Positions 34,184-42,546 of a DNA stretch of 64,000 nucleotides are shown here, piece by piece (within the stretch, counting starts at the first letter, position 1; each line of letters begins with the position of its first letter). The DNA lies in assembly GCA_041287495.1 (NCBI GenBank), contig JBEULE010000042.1, forward strand, positions 1-64,000. Direction: 5' to 3'. The notes beneath the pieces were generated by a model. The model searched no databases. It had not been told where the DNA came from and saw nothing but the letters and a program-made list of their open reading frames with translations. A program made the translations under genes and the position numbers. The DNA comes from JAOABC01 sp041287495. GTDB lineage: Bacteria; Aquificota; Aquificia; Aquificales; Hydrogenothermaceae.

Positions 34184-34358
34184 TGATTAAAAAAGAAGAG
34201 TTAGAAAAAGAGATAGAGGGCTTGCCGAAAGAGGTAAAGTCCTCTGCTTACAAATACGGATATAATCCAAATTGATATACTATGCAGAATGTGTGCTTAC
34301 AAATCCTGTATGCAACAATCAGAGGGAAGAAATATTCTAAGAAGAAGTTTTAAAAAAA
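34183..34358 (+). pseudogene. Decayed small gene after nrdA
   Basis: ATG 34183 overlaps the nrdA stop and starts MIKKEELEKEIEGLPKEV, stopping at 34275. If one A is restored in the A-run near 34270, the frame continues NPKLIYYAECVLTNPVCNNQ up to an in-frame TAA near 34339, beyond which EEVLKKVK still reads. One deletion plus one nonsense change is typical of decay. The original product, about 55-60 residues with two Cys, is not recognised. A sequencing error cannot be excluded for the first lesion. Confidence 0.45.
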
Positions 34359-34364
34359 GTGAAG

Positions 34365-35705
34365 ATGAAAACAGTAAAAACTGATATAACCTGCCGTTTA
34401 GATAGTTTACCCTGGACTGGCTTCCATACAAAATTTGTCATAGCTCTCGGTATTACGTGGATACTTGATGCTTTTGAAGTTGTTATAGTTAGTGTAGTAT
34501 TAAAATCTATGTCAAAGACTCTTAACTTATCTACTTTTGAATCATCCTGGATAGTAAGTAGTTTCCTCATTGGTGTTTTGGCCGGTGCTTTAATTTTTGG
34601 ATACTTAGCAGATAAATACGGTAGGAAAAAGATATTCTTTATAACACTTTTACTTTACTCTCTTGGGACATTCTTAACAGGACTTGCTGACAGTTTTGAA
34701 ATTATACTTCTATTTAGATTTATAACAGGACTTGGTTTAGGAGGAGAGTTTTCTGCTATCCACTCTGCAATAGACGAGTTTATTCCTTCGAAATACAGGG
34801 GAAGAATTGATGGCTTTATAACTGCTTCATGGAATTTAGGAAGTGTTTTTGCTTCAATAACAGGAATGTATCTAATATCAAAACTTCCAGAGAATATTGC
34901 TTGGAGATATGCCTTCTTTTTCGGAGGTATTCTTGCATTAATTATAGTTTTTATAAGAGTATTCATCCCGGAATCACCAAGATGGCTTATATCAAAAAAC
35001 AGATTAGAAGAAGCTAAAAGTATAGTTAAAAACATAGAAGAAAAATACCATATAAAGCCTGTAAAGAGAGAGTGCGAAATCCATATCTTTGAAGGAGGAC
35101 TAAAAGAAGCTATAAAGATAATAATCACAAAGTATAGAGGAAGATTTCTCTTTGGTTCAGCAATGAGCTTTACTATACTGACCACATACTACGGTTTCAT
35201 AACTATACTTCCCCTCGTAATCACATCTGAGTATAACTTACCTACTTCCGAAATTCCAAAGCTACTTTTAATATCAAGTGTATCCGGACTTATAGGTGGT
35301 ATAATAACATCAATAGCAACAGATAAAATAGGTAGAAAACTTACCGGAACAGTTATAGCACTTCTATCAATGCTTCTATCTGTCTCATTTATATTCAATC
35401 AGGATATATACACAACCGTGGCAGTTTATTCGTTTGTAGCTTACTCCTTTGCAAGTGTTGCATATGTATCTGCTATGGAAGTTTATCCATCATATCTAAG
35501 AGCAACAGCTATTGGAATACTATCTGTAATAGGACGAATATCGGGAATGTTAGCTCCACCGTTTTTAACATACCTATCTACAATTAATTATAAATACAGT
35601 ATCCTCGGACTTTCGCTGTTTTGGTTTGTCGGATTTTTTGCCTTCTTCCTATGGACAAAATTCGGTATAGAAGCAAAAGGTAAATCTTTAGAAGAAATAA
35701 GTTAA
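34365..35705 (+). CDS. MFS transporter (sugar-porter/metabolite:H+ symporter type)
   Basis: 446 residues, 12 predicted membrane helices. Family motifs: GYLADKYGRKK after helix 2, RFITGLGLGGEFSA, PESPRWLISK at the end of the first half, and DKIGRKLTG in the second half. WTGFHTKFVIALGITWILDAFE is typical of the aromatic-acid or sugar-porter branch. Substrate unknown. ATG 34365 is chosen; GTG 34359 is also possible and neither has a strong ribosome-binding site. Converges on 35702-36022 with a 4-nt overlap. Confidence 0.85.
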   Translation: MKTVKTDITCRLDSLPWTGFHTKFVIALGITWILDAFEVVIVSVVLKSMSKTLNLSTFESSWIVSSFLIGVLAGALIFGYLADKYGRKKIFFITLLLYSLGTFLTGLADSFEIILLFRFITGLGLGGEFSAIHSAIDEFIPSKYRGRIDGFITASWNLGSVFASITGMYLISKLPENIAWRYAFFFGGILALIIVFIRVFIPESPRWLISKNRLEEAKSIVKNIEEKYHIKPVKRECEIHIFEGGLKEAIKIIITKYRGRFLFGSAMSFTILTTYYGFITILPLVITSEYNLPTSEIPKLLLISSVSGLIGGIITSIATDKIGRKLTGTVIALLSMLLSVSFIFNQDIYTTVAVYSFVAYSFASVAYVSAMEVYPSYLRATAIGILSVIGRISGMLAPPFLTYLSTINYKYSILGLSLFWFVGFFAFFLWTKFGIEAKGKSLEEIS

Positions 35706-36022
35706 TAAAGTTTCAAAACTTTATAGATATCTTCTTTACAGGCGTAAAATAAAACTATCTCAAAATTATCAATATCTTGAAGTAAAGATTTCATGGCTTC
35801 ATCTTTAACTTTAAGATAAGTTTTAGATGAGGAGAGATTTTCTATCATATCTTCCGGAAAAGTCTCTATACTAAACTCTTTATCCGAAGTTTTCCAAACT
35901 CTCTTTATCAATCCAAAAGTTGGATGCTCCTGAACTTCTATGGGAAACATAGATATAAGTTGATTCATCAGTATCTCAATCTCTATCTTCTGGGGATAAA
36001 ATCTCATAAGCTTAAATTTCAT
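35702..36022 (-). CDS. Hypothetical protein, 106 aa
   Basis: A soluble protein of 106 residues with no signal peptide or obvious catalytic motif (KLMRFYPQKIEIEILMNQLI, then EHPTFGLIKRVWK). No family recognised. There is no Shine-Dalgarno before ATG 36022, and a strong hairpin (36038-36059) lies just upstream, so expression may be low or from readthrough. Confidence 0.6.
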   Translation of the reverse strand: MKFKLMRFYPQKIEIEILMNQLISMFPIEVQEHPTFGLIKRVWKTSDKEFSIETFPEDMIENLSSSKTYLKVKDEAMKSLLQDIDNFEIVLFYACKEDIYKVLKLY

Positions 36023-36037
36023 AATAAACTTTGTTTA

Positions 36038-36059
36038 ACGGGAGGGATATCCCTCCCGT
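36038..36059 (-). terminator. Strong hairpin after the peroxiredoxin gene
   Basis: A perfect 9-bp stem ACGGGAGGG/CCCTCCCGT with an ATAT loop. The T-tract on the minus strand is weak. It separates peroxiredoxin from the hypothetical gene. Confidence 0.65.
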
Positions 36060-36065
36060 ATATGA

Positions 36066-36671
36066 TTATCCTTGGAGTGCTTCGTAAACGTGTCCAACAA
36101 GCTCTTCAGAAGGTTTGAGAGTTTTCTTACCTGGTTCCCACTTAGCAGGACATGCTTCTTCCGGATGACTAATTAAGTATGCGTTAGCTTTCATCTTTCT
36201 AAGAAGTTCATCTGCATTTCTACCAACGTTGTAGAAGTTAACTTCTGAAGATACAAGTTTTCCTTCTGGGCTTATTATAAACGTTCCTCTTAAAGCAAGA
36301 CCTGTTGCACAGTCGTATACACCAAACATTCTTGAAACTTTACCTGTTGGGTCTGCACCCATAGGGTATTTAACATTTTCTAAAAGTTTTTCATCTCTAT
36401 GCCATGCAAGATGAACAAACTTAGTATCAGTAGAGACAGATACAACTTCAGCACCAAGTTGTTTTAACTCTTCATACTTTTCAGCCAAGTCAGCAAGCTC
36501 TGTTGGACATACAAATGTAAAGTCTGCTGGATAGAAAAAGAGAATAGTCCATTTACCCGCTTTCTTTGCATCAGTTAAAGAGAACTTTCCAAATTTTCCG
36601 GTTGCAGGGTCATAAGTTTCCATCTCAAAATCCGGAACTTCTTGACCTACTAAGATTACTCTTTCTTCCAT
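36066..36671 (-). CDS. 2-Cys peroxiredoxin (AhpC/TSA)
   Basis: Reduces hydrogen peroxide and organic peroxides. 201 residues: peroxidatic Cys55 in FTFVCPTE, Arg in ALRGTFII, resolving Cys174 in EEACPAKWEPG, and an extra Cys121. Typical 2-Cys AhpC-like form. AGGGAGG lies upstream. A candidate promoter with an FNR-like box in its spacer lies at 36729-36756. Confidence 0.95.
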   Translation of the reverse strand: MEERVILVGQEVPDFEMETYDPATGKFGKFSLTDAKKAGKWTILFFYPADFTFVCPTELADLAEKYEELKQLGAEVVSVSTDTKFVHLAWHRDEKLLENVKYPMGADPTGKVSRMFGVYDCATGLALRGTFIISPEGKLVSSEVNFYNVGRNADELLRKMKANAYLISHPEEACPAKWEPGKKTLKPSEELVGHVYEALQG

Positions 36672-36728
36672 GTTAATACCTCCCTGTTGAAGTTTTTTCT
36701 AATTTTAATAATAACAATTCTTAATAAG

Positions 36729-36756
36729 CTTATAAATGATAAATATCACATATCAA
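36729..36756 (-). promoter_or_regulatory. Candidate peroxiredoxin promoter with FNR/CRP-type half-sites
   Basis: On the minus strand TTGATA (36756-36751) and TATAAG (36734-36729) are 16 bp apart. TGATAAATATCA at 36737-36748 fits the TGAT-N4-ATCA core of FNR-family sites and lies in the spacer, where binding should repress. Confidence 0.4.
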
Positions 36757-36837
36757 AATTTATTGGTAAATTTGAAAATCTGCAAATTTTTTAATAGAAA
36801 AATTTCTAAAAATAATAGTTTAAAGAAAGTTAAAATT

Positions 36838-36853
36838 TGGCATAACTTTTGCA
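36838..36853 (+). promoter_or_regulatory. Sigma-54-type promoter before cytochrome c
   Basis: TGGCATAACTTTTGCA has GG (36839-36840) and GC (36851-36852) exactly 10 nt apart, as in the -24/-12 consensus. The start would be near 36864, 114 nt before the gene. A sigma-70 alternative, TTGATT 36915-36920 and TAAACT 17 bp on, also exists. Confidence 0.5.
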
Positions 36854-36892
36854 TAATACAAAACAGAACAGTTGAATAGGTTTTAAATTAAC

Positions 36893-36914
36893 ATTACAAC
36901 TAAATAATTGTAAT
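36893..36914 (+). promoter_or_regulatory. Dyad symmetry upstream of cytochrome c
   Basis: ATTACAA (36893-36899) and TTGTAAT (36908-36914) form a perfect inverted repeat with an 8-nt centre. It abuts the possible sigma-70 -35 and could be an operator. Confidence 0.45.
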
Positions 36915-36977
36915 TGATTTTAAAATGGCTTTCGAGTAAACTATTAATTTGAAAATTCTTTAATAGGAGGTATAGCT

Positions 36978-37301
36978 ATGAAAAAGTTAGTAGTAGCAGT
37001 AGCATCTGTAATGGCTGTTGTATCTGCATCATTTGCAGCAGATGGAAAGGCTCTTTTCCAACAAAAAGGTTGCACAGCTTGCCACCAAGCAGCAGTTGAC
37101 ACTGTAGGACCATCTCTCAAGAAAATAGCTGCAGCTTATGCTGGAAAAGAAGAAAACCTAATCAAGTTCTTGAAAGGACAAGGAAAAGCTATCGTTGATC
37201 CAGCTAAAGAAGCTATAATGAAACCACAGATTAACACAACAAAAGCTATGAAAGATGATGAACTTAAAGCTTTAGCTCAATTCATACTCTCTAACAAGTA
37301 A
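36978..37301 (+). CDS. Periplasmic c-type cytochrome, class I
   Basis: 107 residues with a signal peptide (cleavage after SFA, about residue 20), haem-binding CTACH (32-36) and probable axial Met81 (AIMKPQ). It resembles small cytochromes c-552/c-555 that shuttle electrons between bc1 and terminal oxidase. AGGAGG precedes ATG 36978. The upstream region has sigma-54, sigma-70 and operator candidates. A strong terminator follows. Confidence 0.93.
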   Translation: MKKLVVAVASVMAVVSASFAADGKALFQQKGCTACHQAAVDTVGPSLKKIAAAYAGKEENLIKFLKGQGKAIVDPAKEAIMKPQINTTKAMKDDELKALAQFILSNK

Positions 37302-37309
37302 TAAACTTT

Positions 37310-37337
37310 AAGGAGGCTTAAAGCCTCCTTTTTATTT
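37310..37337 (+). terminator. Terminator or attenuator between the two cytochrome genes
   Basis: An 8-bp stem AAGGAGGC/GCCTCCTT (37310-37317/37323-37330) followed by a T-rich tail (TTTTATTT). It ends about 11 nt before the second cytochrome start. Confidence 0.85.
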
Positions 37338-37341
37338 CAAT

Positions 37342-37704
37342 ATGTTTTCTAGGTTATTATTAGGTGTAGTTATTCTATCTACTTTTTCTTATGCTAATGA
37401 AGGAAAACAACTATATATAAAGTATAACTGTAACGGATGTCACTCTCCTTACGAAAAGAGAACAGGGCCATCTTTTAAAGAGATATCTCAACGATATGGT
37501 ACAAGTCAAAAAGCAATTGAGAAAGTTGCTAAATTAATAATAAAGCCAAATCCTTCAAATTGGCCTGGCTTTGCTTATATGCCACCTTACAATATCCCCT
37601 TTGAGGAAGCTAAAAAACTTGCTGAATATGTTTTAATAAGCTCACAAAAGGAAAAAGAAACAAAACCAAAAATTCGTTACATCCCAGAAGGAGATCATTA
37701 CTAA
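37342..37704 (+). CDS. Second c-type cytochrome
   Basis: 120 residues: a signal peptide (to about residue 18), CNGCH (30-34), probable axial Met80 (FAYMPPY), and a charged C-terminal tail. Class I fold, similar in layout to SoxX-like and c-551/552-type cytochromes. No Shine-Dalgarno lies before ATG 37342 other than AGGAGG locked in the terminator stem, so it is probably expressed weakly by readthrough. Convergent with slipin. Confidence 0.88.
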   Translation: MFSRLLLGVVILSTFSYANEGKQLYIKYNCNGCHSPYEKRTGPSFKEISQRYGTSQKAIEKVAKLIIKPNPSNWPGFAYMPPYNIPFEEAKKLAEYVLISSQKEKETKPKIRYIPEGDHY

Positions 37705-37706
37705 AT

Positions 37707-38459
37707 CTATTTTTCCTGTTCCGGTTTTATTAATTTTAAAATATCTAATGGTAAAGGTAAGATAACTGTATTGGATGGATTTTGACTTACAGTTGATAAA
37801 GTTTCCAAATATCTAAGTTGTATTGCCAGAGGGTGTTTAGCCAGAAGTTCAGCTGCCTCTGTTAGTTTTTGAGCTGCTTGATATTCAGCTTCTGCCTGTA
37901 TAATCTTAGCCCTTCTCTCCCTTTCAGCTTCAGCTTGCTTTGCGAGAGCTCTCTTTAACTCTTCTGTTATATCTATCTTCCTTAATTCAACAGCAACAAC
38001 CTTTACTCCCCAAGATTCAGTTTCCTGATCTATTATCTCCTGAATCTTTACATTTATTTTATCTCTCTGTGAGAGAAGTTCATCAAGCTCTGCCTGTCCA
38101 CACACACTTCTTAAAGTAGTTTGTGATATCTGTGAAGTTGCATATAGATAGTTCTCTACATTTATAACTGCTTTTATAGGGTCAACAACCTTAAAGTAAA
38201 CAACGGCATCTACTTGAACGGATATGTTATCCTTTGTTACAACATCCTGGGTAGGGACATCCAATGTAACAACCCTTAGAGAAACTTTTACCATCTTATC
38301 TATAAAAGGTATAAGGATAAATATTCCTGGACCTTTTGCTTTCTCCAAAACTCTACCTAAACGAAACACAACAGCCCTTTCATACTCGTTAATAATTCTA
38401 ACAGAAGATGCTATAAATATAATAACCAATACCAGTAAAACTAATAAAAATCCTTCCAT
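37707..38459 (-). CDS. SPFH/band 7 (slipin) membrane protein
   Basis: 250 residues: an N-terminal membrane helix (LLVLLVLVIIFIASSVRI), NEYERAVVFRLGR, the band-7 domain, and a helical AEAERERRAKIIQAEAEYQAA segment. Stomatin-like scaffold, often with NfeD proteases (none seen here). ATG 38459 has GGAGG 7 nt upstream. The frame stays open to an ATG at 38570 that would add two hydrophobic segments but has no ribosome site. Confidence 0.92.
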   Translation of the reverse strand: MEGFLLVLLVLVIIFIASSVRIINEYERAVVFRLGRVLEKAKGPGIFILIPFIDKMVKVSLRVVTLDVPTQDVVTKDNISVQVDAVVYFKVVDPIKAVINVENYLYATSQISQTTLRSVCGQAELDELLSQRDKINVKIQEIIDQETESWGVKVVAVELRKIDITEELKRALAKQAEAERERRAKIIQAEAEYQAAQKLTEAAELLAKHPLAIQLRYLETLSTVSQNPSNTVILPLPLDILKLIKPEQEK

Positions 38460-38575
38460 TTTAAATCCTCCAGATGATAATATTGACAGCATACTAAACA
38501 GTACATCCAAACCATTTATGGCTATAATCATAAAAACAATAAACACAACAAAAATTAGTAAGTTCTGCATAGTTG

Positions 38576-38893
38576 CTAACTACTTAAAGTTTCATCTATC
38601 CAATGAAGATATTCATCATTTCCAGCAACTATGGGTATAGCTATAATCTCAGGAACCGTGTATGGATGAATAGATTTGACAGTATTTTTCAACTCTTCAA
38701 ACTTTTCTAACTTACTCTTTACTATAAGCAAATACTCTTTTTCTCTCTCTATATTTCCTTTCCAGAAAAATACAGACTGTTCTAACTGTGTTATATTCAC
38801 ACACGCCCCAACTTTCTTCTCTACTATAACATCTGCTATTTTAAATCCATCTTCTTTCGTTGGAACTGTTATAAATACAACAATATAATCCAT
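38576..38893 (-). CDS. cutA: CutA divalent-cation tolerance protein
   Basis: 105 residues, the typical trimeric ferredoxin-like fold family: VFITVPTKEDGFKIADVIVEKKVGACVNI, FFWKGNIEREKEYLLIVKS and HPYTVPEIIAIPI. Linked to copper tolerance; the molecular role is uncertain. AGGAGG precedes ATG 38893. Confidence 0.96.
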   Translation of the reverse strand: MDYIVVFITVPTKEDGFKIADVIVEKKVGACVNITQLEQSVFFWKGNIEREKEYLLIVKSKLEKFEELKNTVKSIHPYTVPEIIAIPIVAGNDEYLHWIDETLSS

Positions 38894-38917
38894 ACTTAAA
38901 CCTCCTCGTTTGATTTA

Positions 38918-38945
38918 AATATATTCATTACATTATAATTGTAAA
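38918..38945 (-). promoter_or_regulatory. cutA promoter
   Basis: On the minus strand TTTACA (38945-38940), a 16-bp spacer and TATATT (38923-38918). Confidence 0.5.
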
Positions 38946-39032
38946 AATGTAAAGATAATAGAAAATTTTTAAAAATCAATGAACAAAATCTGATAAAATT
39001 TTAATATATAAAAATTCTAAGGAGAAAAGAAA

Positions 39033-40211
39033 TTGATAGAACTTTCTGAAAGGATTAAGAGAATAAAACCTTCACAAACACTTGCGATAACAACAAAAGC
39101 AAATGAGTTAAGGTCTAAGGGAGTGGATATAATAAGTTTTGGTGCTGGAGAACCTGATTTTGACACTCCAGATTATGTAAAGGAAGGAGCTATAAAAGCC
39201 TTAAAAGAGGGAAAAACAAAATACTCCCCTGCAGGTGGAATTCCTGAACTTCGTCAAGCTATTGCCCAACGACTTAAATCTAGAAACAAAGTAGAATATA
39301 GCCCATCAGAGATAGTAGTGTGTCCTGGAGCTAAGATGGGATTATATGAGATATTTGCTGTAATATTAAATCCTGGAGATGAAGTTATAGTTCCAGCTCC
39401 TTACTGGGTATCATACACAGAACAGATAGTTATAAACGATGGCGTTCCAAAGATAGTAGAACTATCGGAAGATAACGGTTTTGTATTAACAGCTGACCAT
39501 ATCAAAGATGTAGTCTCTAAAAATACAAAAGCCTTAGTCTTGAATACTCCTTCAAATCCAACAGGTGCAGTTATACCAAAGAAAGAACTTGAAAGGATAG
39601 CAGAGTTTTGTCTAAAAAATAACATAGCAATAATATCTGATGAATGTTATGAAGAGTTTGCATACGATGAAGAGCATGTAAGTATAGCATCTCTATCGAA
39701 TGAAGTAAGAGAGATAACATTTACAGTAAGTGCATTTTCAAAATCTTACTCGATGACTGGATGGAGACTTGGATGGGTTGCAGCTCCTGAAAAATTTGCT
39801 AAAGCAATAGTAAATATGCAAAGCCAAACAATATCAAACCCAACAACCTTCATACAGTATGGTGCAATAGAAGCTCTTAAAGACGGTGGAGAGTTTCCAA
39901 AAAAGATGAGAGAGGAATTTATCAAAAGAAGAAATTACATAGTAGAAGCTTTAAACAGTATAAAAAATGTTAAATGTACCCTTCCTAAGGGAGCTTTCTA
40001 CGCTTTTCCTAATGTTAGTTACTATACAACCGGAAAATTTGAAAATGATTTAAAATTAACAGAGTATCTCCTTGAAGAGGCAAAGGTCGCTGTTGTTCCT
40101 GGTTCTGCTTTCGGAAAAGAAGGTTACATAAGACTTTCATATGCTACATCCATGGAAAACATACAAAAAGGTGTGAATAGGATAAAAGAAGCCCTTGAAA
40201 AGTTAGTTTAG
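39033..40211 (+). CDS. aspC: Aspartate aminotransferase (class I/II PLP enzyme)
   Basis: 392 residues. PLP lysine in SFSKSYSMTGWRLGW, Asp/Tyr ligands in ISDECYEEFAY, substrate Arg in YIRLSYATS, and an N-terminal SFGAGEPDFDTP as in the thermophilic Ig-type aspartate aminotransferases. It interconverts aspartate and oxaloacetate; related enzymes also accept prephenate. TTG 39033 follows AAGGAGA by 7 nt. Confidence 0.92.
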   Translation: MIELSERIKRIKPSQTLAITTKANELRSKGVDIISFGAGEPDFDTPDYVKEGAIKALKEGKTKYSPAGGIPELRQAIAQRLKSRNKVEYSPSEIVVCPGAKMGLYEIFAVILNPGDEVIVPAPYWVSYTEQIVINDGVPKIVELSEDNGFVLTADHIKDVVSKNTKALVLNTPSNPTGAVIPKKELERIAEFCLKNNIAIISDECYEEFAYDEEHVSIASLSNEVREITFTVSAFSKSYSMTGWRLGWVAAPEKFAKAIVNMQSQTISNPTTFIQYGAIEALKDGGEFPKKMREEFIKRRNYIVEALNSIKNVKCTLPKGAFYAFPNVSYYTTGKFENDLKLTEYLLEEAKVAVVPGSAFGKEGYIRLSYATSMENIQKGVNRIKEALEKLV

Positions 40212-40259
40212 TATGATAAATTTTATCATTAAAATTAAGTTTTGAGAGGTTTTATCACA

Positions 40260-40769
40260 ATGAAAAAATTTTTAATACTGATTATTTTTTCATTTACAGT
40301 GATATTGTTATCCTGTAATCAATCTAAAGAACCAAAGTTTGCAGTTGATCCAAACAGTGTAATAAAGCCAGCTATGGAGAATAAGAAAAATTTGATAGTG
40401 ATATTTGAGTCAGAAACCTGTCAATACTGTGAAAAACTAAATAGAGACCTTAAAGACCTACAACTTAAAGAAAGTTTGATAAAAAATAACATAGATATAG
40501 CAATAATAAACGTAGATGGTAAGAGACAAGTTATAGACCCAGAAAGTAAGAAAGTTATGGATGAACAGACTCTCACATCAATATACAGAGTCACAGGATA
40601 CCCTACAATAGCAGTATTTTTACCTGACAAAAATTATGAACTTTTTGGTATAATCCCAGGGTATGTGCCAAAAGATTACTTTATGAAATTATCAGACTAT
40701 ATAGGGACAAAATGTTATGAAAAAGTTAAATCATTCCAAGAATATATAGATAATGGTGGAAAATGTTAG
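40260..40769 (+). CDS. Thioredoxin-fold lipoprotein
   Basis: 169 residues: a signal peptide with lipobox LLSC (Cys about 19), then a thioredoxin fold with active-site CQYC in FESETCQYCEKL and a cis-Pro region GYPTIAVF. It resembles SoxW/thioredoxin-like periplasmic proteins; reductase or cytochrome-maturation roles are possible. ATG 40260 is chosen over TTG 40242 because GAGAGG at 40244-40249 serves it. Overlaps moaE by 7 nt. Confidence 0.85.
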   Translation: MKKFLILIIFSFTVILLSCNQSKEPKFAVDPNSVIKPAMENKKNLIVIFESETCQYCEKLNRDLKDLQLKESLIKNNIDIAIINVDGKRQVIDPESKKVMDEQTLTSIYRVTGYPTIAVFLPDKNYELFGIIPGYVPKDYFMKLSDYIGTKCYEKVKSFQEYIDNGGKC

Positions 40770-41182
40770 TGCCGGATATATACATAGGGGAAGATTGGTT
40801 TAGTTTGGATGATGTTTTTAACTCCTTTAAAGATGAAAGTTGTGGAGGAGTTGATATTTTCATAGGAGTTGCAAGGTCTGCACCAGAAGATGGAGAAGTA
40901 GAAGAACTTCACTATGAAGCTTACATATCTATGGCTGAGAAAGTTATAAGAGAAATAATAGAAGAAGCAAAAGAAAAATTTAATATTAAACATGCTATTG
41001 TTCATCACAGAACGGGAATAGTAAAGGTAGGAGTTCCGTCTTTCCTTGTAACTGTTTGGGCAGGTCATAGACAGGAAGCATTTGCAGGATGTAGATATAT
41101 AGTTGATAATGTAAAAGCAAGGGCACCTATCTGGAAGAAAGAGGTGTTTAAAACCGGAAATTACTCCTGGAAAGAAAGTTAA
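40763..41182 (+). CDS. moaE: Molybdopterin synthase catalytic subunit
   Basis: Transfers sulfur from MoaD to precursor Z. 139 residues with GGVDIFIGVAR, LHYEAYISMAEK, HHRTGIVKVG, GHRQEAFAGCRYIVDNVKARAPIWKKE; the conserved lysines near the C-terminus are catalytic. moaD is not adjacent. Its stop is directly followed by trmFO. Confidence 0.95.
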   Translation: MLVPDIYIGEDWFSLDDVFNSFKDESCGGVDIFIGVARSAPEDGEVEELHYEAYISMAEKVIREIIEEAKEKFNIKHAIVHHRTGIVKVGVPSFLVTVWAGHRQEAFAGCRYIVDNVKARAPIWKKEVFKTGNYSWKES

Positions 41183-42496
41183 ATGTCAGAAGTTATCGTT
41201 ATTGGCGGAGGACTTGCCGGAACAGAAGCAGCATACAAGGTAGCTCAATCAGGTTTTAAAGTCAAACTTTACGAGATGCGTCCCAAGGTATTTACTCCAG
41301 CCCATAAAACTCCATATCTTGCAGAAATTGTATGCAGCAATTCCTTTGGTAGTGAATTTCCTTTATCTGCTTCCGGACTTTTAAAAAATGAGATGGAGAT
41401 TTTAGACTCTATAATACTTAAAGTTGCTAAAGATTATAAAGTCCCTGCAGGACAAGCTTTTGCCATAGACAGAGAGAAATTCTCTAAGAAAATAACAGAA
41501 ATTATAGAAAACCATCCTAACATAGAATTAATAAGAGAGGAGATAACCGAAATTCCAAAAGATAGTTTGGTAGTTATAGCCTCTGGTCCATTAACATCTG
41601 AAAAACTATCCTTAGAGATACAAAAAATTACGGGAAGTGAATACCTATACTTTTACGATGCGATATCTCCGGTTGTAGATGCCTCAACTGTAGATTACTC
41701 AAAGGGATTTTGGGCTGACAGGTATGGTAAAGGTTCTCCAGATTACTTTAACTGTGTACTTACAGAGGAAGAGTATGAGATATTTTATAAAGAGCTTCTA
41801 AAAGGAGAACAGGTTCCACTTAAAGATTTCGAAAGAGCTGTATATTTTGAAGGCTGTCTTCCAATAGAGGAGATTGCAAGGAGAGGAAAACAAACTTTAC
41901 TCTTTGGACCTATGAAACCTGTTGGGCTTATAGACCCAAAAACAAAAAAACAACCATTTGCAGTAGTTCAACTTAGAAAAGAAAATATAGAAGGAACACT
42001 TCTATCATTGGTAGGTTTTCAGACAAAACTGAAATACCCAGAACAAAAGAGAATTTTTAGGCTTATTCCAGCTCTTAAAGATGCAGAGTTTGTAAAACTT
42101 GGTTCTATACACAGAAATACATTTATACAATCTCAAAAACTTCTATATCCAACCTTACAGTTAAAATCCAATAAAAATATACTTTTTGCCGGACAGATAA
42201 CAGGTGTAGAAGGATATATGGCAAGTGCTTCAACAGGAATAATTGCAGGGATAAATGTTGTTAGGATACTGAAAGGAGAGGAACCTGTAATTCCTCCAAG
42301 AGAAAGTATGATAGGATCTCTTATAAACTATATAACTACAGCAAAAAATGAACTACAACCTATGGGACCAAACTTTGCCATACTTCCAGAGATAGATTAT
42401 AAGATAAAAGATAAAGAAAAGAGAAAAGCTATTAAGGTTCAAAGAGCTTTGGAAAGTATAAAAGCCTTTAAAGAAAAAATTAATTTACAACCTTAA
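41183..42496 (+). CDS. trmFO: Methylenetetrahydrofolate--tRNA-(uracil-5-)-methyltransferase
   Basis: A folate- and FAD-dependent enzyme forming T54 in tRNA. 437 residues: GGGLAGTEAAYKVA binds FAD, with LYEMRP, CSNSFGSEF, GPMKPVGLIDP and GQITGVEGYMASASTG. Starts directly at the moaE stop. The atp promoter lies at its end. Confidence 0.97.
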   Translation: MSEVIVIGGGLAGTEAAYKVAQSGFKVKLYEMRPKVFTPAHKTPYLAEIVCSNSFGSEFPLSASGLLKNEMEILDSIILKVAKDYKVPAGQAFAIDREKFSKKITEIIENHPNIELIREEITEIPKDSLVVIASGPLTSEKLSLEIQKITGSEYLYFYDAISPVVDASTVDYSKGFWADRYGKGSPDYFNCVLTEEEYEIFYKELLKGEQVPLKDFERAVYFEGCLPIEEIARRGKQTLLFGPMKPVGLIDPKTKKQPFAVVQLRKENIEGTLLSLVGFQTKLKYPEQKRIFRLIPALKDAEFVKLGSIHRNTFIQSQKLLYPTLQLKSNKNILFAGQITGVEGYMASASTGIIAGINVVRILKGEEPVIPPRESMIGSLINYITTAKNELQPMGPNFAILPEIDYKIKDKEKRKAIKVQRALESIKAFKEKINLQP

Positions 42497-42512
42497 AATT
42501 TTTCTGTATAAT
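42484..42512 (+). promoter_or_regulatory. Promoter of atpB-usp-atpE
   Basis: TTTACA 42484-42489, a 17-bp spacer and TATAAT 42507-42512, overlapping the trmFO stop; start near 42520. Confidence 0.7.
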
Positions 42513-42546
42513 ATTACAGAATTTAAGAAAGAAATGGAGGCAAACC

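Noticed and set aside
34655..35185. A 176-codon frame on the minus strand
   Set aside because: Antisense to the MFS transporter with no ribosome site or recognisable motif.
38460..38570. N-terminal extension of slipin or a separate small membrane peptide
   Set aside because: The frame is open and hydrophobic but lacks a ribosome site, whereas ATG 38459 has GGAGG at the right distance. T-rich sequence gives hydrophobic codons by chance.
40213..40229. A palindrome (ATGATAAA/TTTATCAT) after the aspartate aminotransferase gene as a terminator
   Set aside because: All A/T except two pairs, with almost no loop and no T-run; too weak to call.
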